Positions 25,601 through 36,303 are shown, numbered from the stretch's first letter. The stretch is 36,961 nt of DNA from CAZPAN01 sp964428485 (GCA_964428485.1 CAYRYP010000003.1:1-36961); one strand, 5' to 3'. Notes: generated by a model from the letters alone, not told the origin. Made by a program: numbers and translations.

Positions 25601-27139
25601 AGCGCACCGCCCGAGGCTAGCATCGACCTGGCATGCTCCATCGACGCTGCGTCGGTGGTTCCGGAGAGCATCCTCGAGATCTCAGCCACCCTCTCCTCAC
25701 CGAATATCTCCCTGATCTCCGTCTCCGGAATACCATGGGCATCCGACTTCTCGACGAGCAGGTGGGCATCTGCCACAGCCGCGATCTGGGCAAGATGAGT
25801 GACCACGATGACCTGGTGGCCGCGAGCCAGATCGGAGAGCCTTGCGGCGACCGTCTGTGCGGTGGCACCGCCGACACCAGAATCCACCTCATCGAAAACG
25901 AGCGTGCGTGCCGGATCGCCGTCGTCCATGACGGTCTCGAGTGCGAGCATCACGCGGGAGAGCTCGCCGCCGCTGGCGATCCTCGCGAGGGGCCGTGGGG
26001 TCATCTGGGACGAGGGGGCATACATAAGCTCGAACCTCGAGGGGCCGTTCTTGCCCCACGACCCGACATCGGATGCNNNNNNNNNNNNNNNNNNNNNNNN
26101 NNNNNNNNNNNNNNNNNNNNNNNNNNNNNNNNNNNNNNNNNNNNNNNNNNNNNNNNNNNNNNNNNNNNNNNNNNNNCATCGCCTCGTAGGTGGGACCGAA
26201 GCGCCTTACCAGCCCGTCCAACTCACCCAGTCTGTTAAGGGCCTCCTGGAGAGCCTCGGGATCGAACTCTACGTCATCGTGGTACGACCTGAGCTCCATC
26301 GCGAGATCCTCCAGATCAAGCTGGGCCGAACGCATTCTGTCGGCGAGCGCATCTAGAGACGGATCGGTGCCAGCGACCCTCTCAAGCGCGTAGATCCCAC
26401 TCTGCAGTGCGTCAAGGGCTGCCCCCTCCGACCTGATCGATGTATATGCCACGCCTGAGGACTCCGCCAGCGCCTCCCCATTTCGAAGCACCGGTAACCT
26501 TGACTCCAGCTCGTCGTATTCCGTCTCCCCAGGAGACACAGCGCCGATCTGCTCGCAGGCAAACCTCGCCTGCTCGAGCCTGTAGTCAGACACCCTCTCC
26601 GACTCCCTCGCAGCGCGCAGTTCATCGAGAGCTGCGTGGTAGCGCTCCCAGGCCTCCACATAGGAAGCGAGCAGGGGCTCCACGGCATCACGGGCCCACC
26701 TGTCCAGGTACGCAAGATGGTTAGCAGGGTTGAGCAGCGCCTGGTGCTCGTGCTGCCCGTGCAGATCGACCATTCGGCCTGCTATCGAGTTGAGGGCACC
26801 CACAGTAGCCATGGTGTCATTGATGTGGCATCTGGAATGCCCCGATGCACTGACCCTCCTGCGCACGACCATCTCATCCCCATCGTTGGGAAAACCGGCC
26901 TCAGCAAGCGCCTCGCGGCACCTCCCGTCGCACTCGAACGCCGCCTCCACCAGGGCCTCATCCTCGTTCTCTCTGACCGCGGAGACGTCTGCGCGCTCCC
27001 CGATCGCCAGCTTGATCGCGCCTAGAAGCGCGGTCTTACCGGCACCGGTCTCACCCGTGAGCACGGTCAATCCCGCGTGAAAGCGCATCTCGCACTCGCG
27101 AATAAGGGCCAGGTTCCTAACGTGGATGGCGTCGATCAT
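25597..27139 (-). CDS. recN: DNA repair ATPase RecN, interrupted by assembly gap
   Basis: RecN is an SMC-like ATPase acting in double-strand break repair. The N-terminal 321 residues (27139 to 26177) include LTVLTGETGAGKTALLGAI (Walker A) and MVDLHGQHEHQALL, then coiled coil ending at GPTYEAM. After 100 N, the C-terminal 159 residues (26076 to 25597) include RIASGGELSRVMLALE (ABC signature) and TLVFDEVDSGVGGATAQ (Walker B), followed by VTHLAQIAA. The two parts are in different frames across the N run, because the run is a placeholder. Families of 550-590 residues imply about 70-110 residues, or 210-330 nt, are really missing. The gene is probably intact in the organism. The start overlaps nadK and the stop overlaps steA, each by 4 nt. 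Confidence 0.93.
26077..26176. other. assembly gap, 100 N
   Basis: Exactly 100 N fall inside the coiled-coil region of recN. The round length and the frame change across it indicate a placeholder of unknown true size. Confidence 0.98.
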
Positions 27140-27990
27140 TCCCCACCCCCATAGAAGACCCGAGAGGCCGCGCGGGTGAATCCCGGCGCGTTGTAGTTGA
27201 GGAACGTCACCGCATCAGGGCACACCCTGACGATCACCTTCTGCGGGGTCCCGAGCTCAGGTATGCAGTGTCCATCCAGAAACACCGTGCAATCCCTGTC
27301 GGGGGCGTTCTCCGGCTCGATGCACACGGTCTCCCTGGGGCCGGTGACGAGCGCCCTGGAGACGAGCGAGTGCGGAGCCACGGCCACGACGACCATGCAT
27401 GCGAGCTGTGGGTAGAGGATCGGCCCTCCGGCGGACAGCGAGTAGGCGGTGGATCCGGTCGGAGAGGACACGATGACACCATCGGAGAACATCTTGGCGA
27501 ATTGATCGTCGTCGATGGTGATTGTGTAGCGGAACATCTTGCCGGTAAGACCCCTACTGAGGTTTACCTCGTTGAGAACCTTGTACCGGCTGTGCTGCCC
27601 GCTGGCATCAACGATCTCCACGTCAAGAGCGCTTCTGGTCTCAGCCTCGAGCCTCCCCTCGATCGCCGCTTGTGCACCCTCCAGGAGCTTATCGGGGCTA
27701 GCCCCGGTGAGAAATCCGAGCGTCCCGAAGTTGAAGCCGAGTATCGGGGCGTCATGATGGAACGCAAGCTGTGCGCTGGTGAGCATCGTACCGTCTCCGC
27801 CGAGGGAGAAGATCATATCGAAGTCCATCTTGGAATCGAGGACCTCCTGCGAGATCCTGCACTTCGAGACGACCTCCTCAGCGGTCACGATCTCGGCGGA
27901 ATGCCCGCGTTCGACGAGCCAGTTGCGCAGAATCTCCGCATTCTTCTGACCGAGCGGCTTGGTGATGCTGGTTACTATCAGGATGCGCAT
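27136..27990 (-). CDS. nadK: NAD kinase
   Basis: This 284-residue enzyme phosphorylates NAD to NADP. The catalytic GGDGT motif lies in FSLGGDGTML (63-70), followed by GFNFGTLGFLTG and the NE-containing VLNEVNLSRG. SSPTGSTAYSLSAGGPI is the second conserved motif. The ATG at 27990 has GGAGG about 7 nt upstream and begins the typical RILIVTS strand; longer in-frame starts back to 28047 are not supported. It lies 32 nt after tlyA and overlaps recN by 4 nt, in the usual actinobacterial tlyA-nadK-recN order. Confidence 0.96.
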   Translation of the reverse strand: MRILIVTSITKPLGQKNAEILRNWLVERGHSAEIVTAEEVVSKCRISQEVLDSKMDFDMIFSLGGDGTMLTSAQLAFHHDAPILGFNFGTLGFLTGASPDKLLEGAQAAIEGRLEAETRSALDVEIVDASGQHSRYKVLNEVNLSRGLTGKMFRYTITIDDDQFAKMFSDGVIVSSPTGSTAYSLSAGGPILYPQLACMVVVAVAPHSLVSRALVTGPRETVCIEPENAPDRDCTVFLDGHCIPELGTPQKVIVRVCPDAVTFLNYNAPGFTRAASRVFYGGGE

Positions 27991-28022
27991 CCGTTTCCTC
28001 CTGAAAAGGCGTGATTTGTTTG

Positions 28023-28910
28023 TCATAGATCGCCCGCGATGGCGCAACCCTGGACCTTATCTTCGTGGGCGGCCGCAACCGCATTGACAATCATACCCTC
28101 TAGTTTTTCCATCTGCCCGACGTCGTAGCAATCATGTTCCCCCCGCACATCCGGTTGTCTCAGAGCGCAAACGAAGAACTCGGCGTTTCCCTTCGGCCCG
28201 TGTAGTGGGGAGGCGCAGACGCCCGTCGGTGCAAAACCGTGCCCGGGCATCTCGGAGACTACCTTGCGAAGCACCATGGCATGCTCCCCCGCATCTCTTA
28301 CAACTCCGCCCTCGCCCACCAGGCCCTTCTCGATCTCAAACTGGGGCTTAACCAGCACAAGAAGCATGCCTCCGTCCAAAAGAAGCGAGCGGAACGTCCC
28401 TAAGAGGCTTGAGAGGGATATGAACGAGACATCTGCCACAAGCAGGTCAAATGGACCTCCGAGCTCGTCAACACCGATCTTTTTGATGTTGGTCCTCTCG
28501 AAGAGGCTAACTCTAGGATCTTGTCTCAGGCGCCACGCAAACTGGCCGTAGCCGACATCGACGGCGCAGACCGACGCCGCGCCGTGCTGCAGAAGGCAGT
28601 CGGTAAAGCCCCCGCTGGAAGCTCCCACGTCTATGCAGGAAAGCCCGGTGGGGTCGACCTCCAGGCTATCGAGAGCGCCTTTTAGCTTGTCACCCCCGCG
28701 CGACACGTAGGCAGATCTACCCCTCACGTTGAGCTCGATGGAGACGTCCACGATCTGGGAACCCCTGGTGATGGTGATGCTGGGGCTTGTGACCTCACCG
28801 GCCATACAGGCGCGCGCAGCCTCGTCTGCGGAGGCAAACAGCTCACGCGAGACCAGGAGCGAATCGATCCTGTCCTTCTTGCCAGAGGTACGGCGGTGGT
28901 TGGGTGCCAT
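28023..28910 (-). CDS. tlyA: TlyA-family rRNA 2'-O-methyltransferase/hemolysin-like protein
   Basis: This 295-residue protein has an N-terminal S4 RNA-binding domain (RIDSLLVSRELFASADEAARACMAGEV, residues 14-40 and onward) and a FtsJ-like methyltransferase domain. The SAM motif is DVGASSGGFTD (94-104) and is preceded by YVSRGGDKLKGAL. LLVADVSFISL and LVLVKPQFE follow. In mycobacteria TlyA methylates 16S and 23S rRNA and sensitises ribosomes to capreomycin. It starts 5 nt after the dxs stop, with a purine-rich AGGGGAG abutting the ATG, and precedes nadK by 32 nt. The hemolysin name in this family is historical; rRNA methylation is the likely role. Confidence 0.93.
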   Translation of the reverse strand: MAPNHRRTSGKKDRIDSLLVSRELFASADEAARACMAGEVTSPSITITRGSQIVDVSIELNVRGRSAYVSRGGDKLKGALDSLEVDPTGLSCIDVGASSGGFTDCLLQHGAASVCAVDVGYGQFAWRLRQDPRVSLFERTNIKKIGVDELGGPFDLLVADVSFISLSSLLGTFRSLLLDGGMLLVLVKPQFEIEKGLVGEGGVVRDAGEHAMVLRKVVSEMPGHGFAPTGVCASPLHGPKGNAEFFVCALRQPDVRGEHDCYDVGQMEKLEGMIVNAVAAAHEDKVQGCAIAGDL

Positions 28911-28915
28911 CTCCC

Positions 28916-30901
28916 CTACACCAGGTTCCGCTCGATCTCGTCGGCGATCTGCGGTGGTGTGAGACCGAGGTCGAAGAACAACTCATCCTCCGACCCATGC
29001 TGCACAAAGACGTCATCGACGCCCAGACGGAGCACCGGTGGATGCCCTAGGCTGTGGGTCTTGAGTCTGATCAGACTGCCGTCAACCCTGGGGGCACTGA
29101 CCTCGATGTCGTCATCGAGCTCGCGACGACGGCTCAGTTCCTCCAGCACCGCATCGGCGAAACCGCCCACGATGGTGCCATCCTCGATCGTGACCACAAG
29201 GCGGGAGCGTCTGGCTACCTGAACGGTCTGGACGTCCATCGGCTTAACCCAGCGCATGTCGTAGACGGCGCACTCTATGCCGCGCTCCGACAGGATCTCG
29301 GCCGCCCGCATCGCAGTGGAGACCATCCTGCCAACGGCCAGTATCGCCACATCGTCGCCATCGCGCCTGCAAACGGCTCTCGACTTGTCCCACAGAGGTT
29401 CGTCGCCCGTGGGTTCGTAGATCTCTTCGGAGAAGCGCGGGTACCTGATAGCAACCGGTCCATCGAGTCCGTAAAGGGCGGTCGCGAACGCCTCGGCGAG
29501 CTCGGATGTCGTAGACGGGGCGAGAATCGTCATCCCGGGCATGGATCTCAGATAGGCGAGATCGAACAGACCGTGGTGCGTAGAGCCATCCCTTCCAACG
29601 AGTCCCGCGCGATCGATGCACAAAATCACGTGAAGCCTCTGGAGCGCAACGTTGATCATGAGCTGGTCGTAGGCGCGCTGTAGAAACGTCGAATAGATGG
29701 CCGCGACCGGCACCTTACCCCCGATCGCGAGACCTGCCGCCAGGGCAACTGCGTGCTCCTCAGAGATCCCAACGTCAAAGAACCTGTCGGGGAACTCCTT
29801 GGAGAACTCGACCAGTCCGGCGCCATCCGTCATGGCAGCGGTGATCGCCACCAGATCGGGATTTCTCCGTCCCTCCATGACCATCAGCTTGGAGAACACC
29901 TTGGTGAATCCAGAGGAGCCTTTGATCTTCACGACCTCCCCGGTCTCGAGATCGAAACCCGGGATCCCGTGGAACTTCGAGGGGTTCATCTCCGCAGGTG
30001 CGTAGCCCATACCCTTCCTGGTGACGGCGTGTATGATGACCGGCCCGGAATGTTCCTTGGCAGCCATTAGGGCCTGTTCTAGGTCGCTGATGTGATGTCC
30101 GTCGATCGGGCCGATGTAGGTGATCCCCAGATCCTCGAAGAACGTTCCTCCCACGAGGAGCTTCTTCACAGAGTTCTTGACGCTCTCCCCCAGGTTCACC
30201 GCAAGGCGCCCCAGCTCCCCCCAGCTGCCGACCTGACCCTCGACCTTGCTGCGGATGTGGACGTACTCCTTGCTCAGGCGGATCTTGCCGAGGAACAGCG
30301 ACATCGCGCCGACATTTCGGGATATGGACATTCCGTTGTCGTTGAGGACGATCACGAGGTTGCGGCCAGCCTGACCGATGTGGTTGAGCGCCTCAAAGGC
30401 CATTCCACCGGTTATCGAGGCATCCCCTATGAGCGCGGCGACCTCTCCGGGCTCGCCGTTCATCTCCTTGGCGAGCAGGATGCCCGCGGCCAGGGACAGC
30501 GAGTCGGAAGCGTGTCCGGAATCGTGAACGTCGTACGGACTCTCGTCCTTGCGCGGGAACCCGGATAATCCGCCATGCTGACGGAGCGTGGAGATCCGGT
30601 CAAACCTGCCCGTGAGCAGCTTGTGAGCGAGCGCCTGGTGCCCGACATCGAACAGGATGCTGTCGTCCTCAGAGGGAAACGCCCTGTGCATGGCGATGAT
30701 GATCTCGACCGCCCCGAGGCTCGAGGCCAGATGTCCGCCCGTGCGCGAGACCGCCGCGAGCATCGTCGCACGGATCTCGCATGCGAGCTGGTCGAGCTCC
30801 TCGTAGCTGAGATCCAGAAGGTCGGATGGCTTCTCTATCTCGGAGAGGATGAACCTATCGTCGGCTGAATCGGGGTCGAACCCCGAAATCCGAGTGCTCA
30901 T
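28916..30901 (-). CDS. dxs: 1-deoxy-D-xylulose-5-phosphate synthase
   Basis: This 661-residue thiamine diphosphate enzyme condenses pyruvate and glyceraldehyde 3-phosphate, the first step of the MEP isoprenoid pathway. The catalytic His is in GGHLASSLG (His57). The ThDP/Mg motif is GDASITGGMAFEALNHIG...NDNGMSIS (from residue 159). The transketolase-type pyrimidine domain has FPDRFFDVGISEEHAV and DRAGLVGRDGSTHHG. The ATG at 30901 overlaps the xseB stop (ATGA), and tlyA follows 5 nt after the stop. It lies in the middle of a tightly packed minus-strand block. The length is normal and all key motifs are present. Confidence 0.97.
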   Translation of the reverse strand: MSTRISGFDPDSADDRFILSEIEKPSDLLDLSYEELDQLACEIRATMLAAVSRTGGHLASSLGAVEIIIAMHRAFPSEDDSILFDVGHQALAHKLLTGRFDRISTLRQHGGLSGFPRKDESPYDVHDSGHASDSLSLAAGILLAKEMNGEPGEVAALIGDASITGGMAFEALNHIGQAGRNLVIVLNDNGMSISRNVGAMSLFLGKIRLSKEYVHIRSKVEGQVGSWGELGRLAVNLGESVKNSVKKLLVGGTFFEDLGITYIGPIDGHHISDLEQALMAAKEHSGPVIIHAVTRKGMGYAPAEMNPSKFHGIPGFDLETGEVVKIKGSSGFTKVFSKLMVMEGRRNPDLVAITAAMTDGAGLVEFSKEFPDRFFDVGISEEHAVALAAGLAIGGKVPVAAIYSTFLQRAYDQLMINVALQRLHVILCIDRAGLVGRDGSTHHGLFDLAYLRSMPGMTILAPSTTSELAEAFATALYGLDGPVAIRYPRFSEEIYEPTGDEPLWDKSRAVCRRDGDDVAILAVGRMVSTAMRAAEILSERGIECAVYDMRWVKPMDVQTVQVARRSRLVVTIEDGTIVGGFADAVLEELSRRRELDDDIEVSAPRVDGSLIRLKTHSLGHPPVLRLGVDDVFVQHGSEDELFFDLGLTPPQIADEIERNLV

Positions 30902-31239
30902 TGGGGCTCACCACTATTTTCGGATTCGCCGCTATTTTCGGATTCACTATTATTTTCGAGCTCACCACTATTCTCGGGCCCATCATTATTTTCGGGTCCA
31001 TTGCTATTTCCCGAATTAAGATCATCGCTGGTGGCGTTGAAGGCCTCTATCTCCTCGAGGGAGAAGTCGGTTGTGTCGATGAGGTCGGCGCAGCTGTTGC
31101 CGAGGCGTATCGCCTCCTCGTAGAGATCGAGTGCCTGCTCCAGCGGGACATCCTTGTTCCTTATCTGCTCGACGATCTCATCGAGATGGTTTTTGACGCG
31201 CAGATACGAGCTTAGGTTCTCCGGTCTTCTCTTCTCCAT
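30898..31239 (-). CDS. xseB: exodeoxyribonuclease VII small subunit with repetitive acidic tail
   Basis: This 113-residue protein carries the helical XseB core in its first 70 or so residues (YLRVKNHLDEIVEQIRNKDVPLEQALDLYEEAIRLG...DFSLEEIEAF). XseB partners XseA in single-strand DNA degradation to oligonucleotides. Beyond the core, about 40 residues consist of hexapeptide-like repeats rich in Asn, Glu, Ser and Gly (GPENSG, ESENSG), encoded by an 18-bp tandem repeat of lower GC than its surroundings. Normal XseB is about 60-85 residues, so the tail is an addition. The large subunit gene xseA is not in this window. It starts 3 nt after the nusB stop and overlaps dxs by 4 nt. Confidence 0.88.
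   Translation of the reverse strand: MEKRRPENLSSYLRVKNHLDEIVEQIRNKDVPLEQALDLYEEAIRLGNSCADLIDTTDFSLEEIEAFNATSDDLNSGNSNGPENNDGPENSGELENNSESENSGESENSGEPQ
30910..31017. repeat. six-copy 18-bp tandem repeat at the 3' end of xseB
   Basis: Six imperfect 18-bp units run at 30910, 30928, 30946, 30964, 30982 and 31000. The plus-strand core is CTATTTTCGG, and each unit encodes six residues of the XseB tail. The unit length is a multiple of three, so copy-number change keeps dxs translation in step. Units nearest the stop are most alike, and those nearest the core have drifted. Confidence 0.9.
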
Positions 31240-31242
31240 CGG

Positions 31243-31776
31243 CTAGACCTCCTCCACCTCGGCCTGCGGTTCCTGCTGGACCAAGCTGTCCGTAGGCACC
31301 CCGATCTCAGGATCGGAATCGCCGCTGTCCGCCCCAGGCAACGGGTAGCCGTTCTCGCCGAACTGGGTGGCAACCCTGCCGAGCACCCCGTTTACGAACC
31401 TATAGGACTCGTCCTCGCCGCCGAAGCTCTGCGCGAGCTCGACCGCCTCATTAATCGAAACGCTGGACGGAATGTCCGGGCGAAAGAACATCTCGAAGAC
31501 CGCGATACGAAGTATCGCACGATCGGTCGGAGCCATCCTAGATATGGTCCAGTTGTCGGAGGCGTTCTCGATGACGCGGTCGATCCTCTCCTGGTTGGCG
31601 ATGATTCCATCGAGCAGCTCCACCGCATACCCCTCGATCACGACTCCGTCCATGACCTCCACAGAAGCAGAGGGAAGATCGGTCCCCTCCTCCAGAAAGT
31701 CACGGCTAAAAAGCATCTGGAGAACCTGCTCGCGGGCACGTGTGCGCCTATTTACGCTGCCTCGTTTGCGAGTCAT
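31243..31776 (-). CDS. nusB: transcription antitermination factor NusB
   Basis: This 177-residue all-helical RNA-binding protein works with NusE (S10) in antitermination at rRNA operons. The N-terminal RTRAREQVLQMLF box and the later MAPTDRAILRIAVFEMFF...SINEAVELAQSFGGEDESYRFVNGVLGRVA are the family hallmarks. A tail of about 40 acidic residues (GADSGDSDPEIG and onward) extends beyond the usual end near residue 140. The ATG at 31776 with GAGGAG upstream is preferred; the frame can begin at a TTG at 31794. It lies 7 nt after the Asp23 gene. Confidence 0.95.
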   Translation of the reverse strand: MTRKRGSVNRRTRAREQVLQMLFSRDFLEEGTDLPSASVEVMDGVVIEGYAVELLDGIIANQERIDRVIENASDNWTISRMAPTDRAILRIAVFEMFFRPDIPSSVSINEAVELAQSFGGEDESYRFVNGVLGRVATQFGENGYPLPGADSGDSDPEIGVPTDSLVQQEPQAEVEEV

Positions 31777-31783
31777 ATGGCGG

Positions 31784-32197
31784 CTACTCCTCAAACTGAA
31801 GCGCCGAGACGTAGATGTTGATGGCGTCGATCTGGATGCCCGCCTGCGTCGACAGCGCGTCGCTTACGTTTGTCCTTATCCCGTCCACGATGTCCTGCAA
31901 CCTGTAGCCGTAGTAGATCTGAATGCGAATATCGAGCAAAAGATGCCCCTCGTCAGCAGCGATCTCCACTCCGACAAGGCCGGCCTCCTTGGTCAGCGTC
32001 GAGTTGAACTTTCGCTTGGCGACCTTGGGTCCCCCGACCCCGGCAACACCCGGAACGTCGAGCACCGCTCGCGCGATCATGGTCTCGACCACCCCTGGTG
32101 CGATCCCGAGATGGGCGATCGTGGACTTGCCCATGTAGGGCGCGCCTGACGTCTCGCCGGTTCCATCGATATTCGAAATCAAGGCGTTTCTGCTCAC
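31784..32197 (-). CDS. Asp23/Gls24 family envelope stress protein
   Basis: This 137-residue protein of the Asp23/Gls24 (YloU/YqhY) family has IAPGVVETMIARAVLDVPGVAGVGG near the start and LLLDIRIQIYYGYRLQDIVDGIRTNVSDAL later. The start codon is GTG at 32197, with GGGAGG 6 nt upstream. Family members are linked to envelope stress, and the YqhY subgroup sits beside accB-accC and nusB in Firmicutes, as here. YqhY is implicated in control of acetyl-CoA carboxylase, so linkage with the biotin carboxylase just upstream (27-nt gap) may be functional. There is no membrane segment. Confidence 0.88.
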   Translation of the reverse strand: MSRNALISNIDGTGETSGAPYMGKSTIAHLGIAPGVVETMIARAVLDVPGVAGVGGPKVAKRKFNSTLTKEAGLVGVEIAADEGHLLLDIRIQIYYGYRLQDIVDGIRTNVSDALSTQAGIQIDAINIYVSALQFEE

Positions 32198-32224
32198 GGT
32201 TGCCTCCCTAGACTCGGAGCGAGA

Positions 32225-33571
32225 CTAGTACCCAAACTCCTTCTCGATGAAGTCGGTGTAGACCTCACCGGACACGAAGGCGGCGTTGTCCACTACCTTC
32301 CTGTGGAACGGAATCGTGGTGGCGACTCCCTCGATCTGGAACTCATCGAGGGCACGGCGAGCACGGGCCAGGGCCTCGTCCCTATCCGCCCCCCACACGA
32401 TGAGCTTGGCGAGCATGGAGTCGTAGTACGGCGGCACGTTGTACCCGTCGTAGATAGCGGTATCGACCCTGACGCCGGGACCTGCCGGGAAGCGCAGGCC
32501 TGTAATCCTGCCCGGGCAGGGACGGAAGTCGTGGTCCGGATCCTCCGAATTAATGCGAAACTCGATCGAGTGCCCGTTCGGGGAGAAGGGCGCGCGGTCC
32601 TTGCAGGTCATCTCCTCGCCTGCGGCGATGCGGATCTGCTCCTTGATGATGTCCACACCTGTGACCATCTCGGAGACGCCGTGCTCCACCTGGACCCTAG
32701 CGTTCATCTCCATGAAGTAGAAGCTGCCGTCCTCGTCAAGCAAAAATTCCACGGTGCCGGCATTGGTGTAGCCGCTGGCCGCGACCATGCGAAGCGCCGT
32801 AGCACCCATCTCCTGTCTGAGCTCCTCGGAGAGCGCCGGCGAGGGCGCCTCCTCGATGAGCTTCTGATGACGGCGCTGCACGGAGCAGTCGCGCTCACAA
32901 AGGTGCACCATATTGCCGTGTTTGTCAGCGAGGATCTGGATCTCAACATGCCTCGGGCGCAGTATCAGCTTTTCGATGTAGACATCGTCGTTGCCGAAGG
33001 CGGCTAGAGCCTCGGCCCTCGCGGTGGCAAACGCGCTCTCCATCTCGTCGGCCGACATGACCTCGCGCATCCCTTTGCCGCCACCACCGGCGCTCGCTTT
33101 GACGAGCACGGGATATCCCACACGCTCGGCAAACTCCTTGGCGGCCTCCACGGTCTCCACGACTCCGTCGCTCCCGGGGACCGTGGGCACGTTGGCCGCC
33201 GTCGCGGTCTCCTTGGCATTGGACTTGTTGCCCATGGAGTCCATGACATCGGCGTCCGGACCAATGAACACTATGTCGTTGTCGGCGCAGGCGCGGGCGA
33301 AGTCGGAGTTCTCGGCAAGGAAGCCGTATCCGGGATGGATGGCCTGCGCGCCGCGGGTCTTGGCTGCCGCGATGATCGAGGGGATCTGGAGGTACGACTT
33401 GGAGGAGGGAGCGTCACCTATGCAGACGCTCTCGTCGGCCATGCGAACCGCCTCGGACTCGGCATCCGCAGTGGAATAGACCGCCACGGTGGCGATGCCC
33501 ATCTCCTTTGCCGCCCTGATCACGCGCACCGCGACCTCGCCGCGGTTGGCGATTAGAATCTTGTCGAACAT
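32225..33571 (-). CDS. accC: biotin carboxylase subunit
   Basis: This 448-residue ATP-grasp enzyme carboxylates the biotin of a carrier protein with bicarbonate. It begins FDKILIANRGEVAVRVIRA and has IHPGYGFLAENSDFA, the glycine-rich GGGGKGMR (162-169) and MEMNARVQVEHGVSEMVTGVD. The family norm here is MEMNxRxQVEHxVTE, and all core residues are kept. The start at 33571 has only a weak ribosome binding site, and the gene lies 12 nt after the carboxyltransferase-biotin carrier gene, so translation may be coupled. Its partner is therefore probably the fused carrier of that gene, giving a two-subunit pyruvate carboxylase-like enzyme. A second role in acetyl-CoA carboxylase is possible, because accA and accD are not seen here. 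Confidence 0.95.
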   Translation of the reverse strand: MFDKILIANRGEVAVRVIRAAKEMGIATVAVYSTADAESEAVRMADESVCIGDAPSSKSYLQIPSIIAAAKTRGAQAIHPGYGFLAENSDFARACADNDIVFIGPDADVMDSMGNKSNAKETATAANVPTVPGSDGVVETVEAAKEFAERVGYPVLVKASAGGGGKGMREVMSADEMESAFATARAEALAAFGNDDVYIEKLILRPRHVEIQILADKHGNMVHLCERDCSVQRRHQKLIEEAPSPALSEELRQEMGATALRMVAASGYTNAGTVEFLLDEDGSFYFMEMNARVQVEHGVSEMVTGVDIIKEQIRIAAGEEMTCKDRAPFSPNGHSIEFRINSEDPDHDFRPCPGRITGLRFPAGPGVRVDTAIYDGYNVPPYYDSMLAKLIVWGADRDEALARARRALDEFQIEGVATTIPFHRKVVDNAAFVSGEVYTDFIEKEFGY

Positions 33572-33583
33572 CTACCGTACCGC

Positions 33584-35455
<1,872 letters not shown>

Positions 35456-35485
35456 GTTGCCTCCTCTCTCCTTATTAAGGTTCGC

Positions 35486-35526
35486 GCATGCCCCGCATGG
35501 CCATCCTTGCTGCCAGCGGGGCATGC
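35486..35526 (-). promoter_or_regulatory. strong hairpin in the leader of the carboxyltransferase gene
   Basis: GCATGCCCCGC (35486-35496) and GCGGGGCATGC (35516-35526) form a perfect 11-bp inverted repeat around 19 nt, extended by an inner TGGC/GCCA after one bulge. It lies 30 nt upstream of the GTG start and has no T tract on the minus strand. A second palindrome, CCTTA-T-TAAGG (35471-35481), sits next to the ribosome binding site. It could be a terminator of efp, a leader structure, or an operator. Confidence 0.5.
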
Positions 35527-35621
35527 TCTCGTTCACTATCGTTCGGCCGATATAGACCCTTCCGGGCCCTCGACGCAGGATCTTTCAAAAGACCCCCAAG
35601 ATACGCGGCTCACGTCGCAGG

Positions 35622-36182
35622 TTAGACCCTGGTGATGTAGCGGCCGTCGCGAGTGTCGATCTTGAGCACATCTCCGACGTTGACGAACATCGGGACCTGG
35701 ACAACAGCGCCGGTCTCCATCGTTGCGGGCTTCGTGGATCCCTGAACGGTGTCCCCCTTGAATCCGGGCTCGGTCTCGGCGACCTCGAGCTCCACGAACA
35801 TCGGAGGCTGCACACCGATCATCTCTTCGCCCGCATACTGAATGAGACACACGTCGTTCTCCTTGAGCCACTGGGAGGTGTTGCCGATCACGTCGGCGGG
35901 GATTCCCATCTGCTCGTAGGTGGAGTTGTCCATGAAGTAGAAGTCGGAGTCGTCGTTGTAGAGATACTGCATCTCCTTGGTCTCCATGCGGACCTCGTCG
36001 AACTTCTCCCCAGATCTGAACGTGAGATCGTTGACCCTCCCGGTCCTCACGTCGCGGACCTTCGTCCTGACGAACGCGCCACCCTTGCCAGGCTTGACGT
36101 GCTGGAACTCGATGATGACGCTCGGCTTGCCATCGATGCTGATGCACTTGCCGTTCTTGAAATCAGCGGTGGAGATCGCCAT
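35622..36182 (-). CDS. efp: translation elongation factor P
   Basis: This 186-residue factor relieves ribosome stalling at polyproline stretches. The N-terminal KOW-like domain has VIIEFQHVKPGKGGAFVRTK with Lys33 at the loop tip that is modified or reads the P-site tRNA. OB domains follow (MQYLYNDDSDFYFMD, then FVNVGDVLKIDTRDGRYITRV). The start at 36182 has AAAGGA upstream, slightly far. It is the first gene after the structured intergenic region, 166 nt before the carboxyltransferase gene. No modification enzyme (EpmA/EpmB or YmfI) is in view. Confidence 0.96.
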   Translation of the reverse strand: MAISTADFKNGKCISIDGKPSVIIEFQHVKPGKGGAFVRTKVRDVRTGRVNDLTFRSGEKFDEVRMETKEMQYLYNDDSDFYFMDNSTYEQMGIPADVIGNTSQWLKENDVCLIQYAGEEMIGVQPPMFVELEVAETEPGFKGDTVQGSTKPATMETGAVVQVPMFVNVGDVLKIDTRDGRYITRV

Positions 36183-36256
36183 GTTCGGATGGTCCTTTCA
36201 ACGTGCTCGGTAGGTTTCATTGCCCATGACCGTTTGGTGCAGTGGTCCAATGTTGG

Positions 36257-36303
36257 AATATATCACATGCCGGCAGGGCAAGGAGATGTAGTCTGCCGGC
36301 AGG
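36257..36303 (-). promoter_or_regulatory. candidate efp promoter with duplicated palindromic site
   Basis: TATATT on the minus strand (36262-36257) could be the -10 box, about 75 nt before the efp start. Just upstream, TGCCGGCAGG occurs at 36268-36277 and 36294-36303; each contains the palindrome TGCCGGCA and they are 26 bp apart. The spacing near a -35 region suggests a regulator site. No good -35 hexamer was found. Confidence 0.35.
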
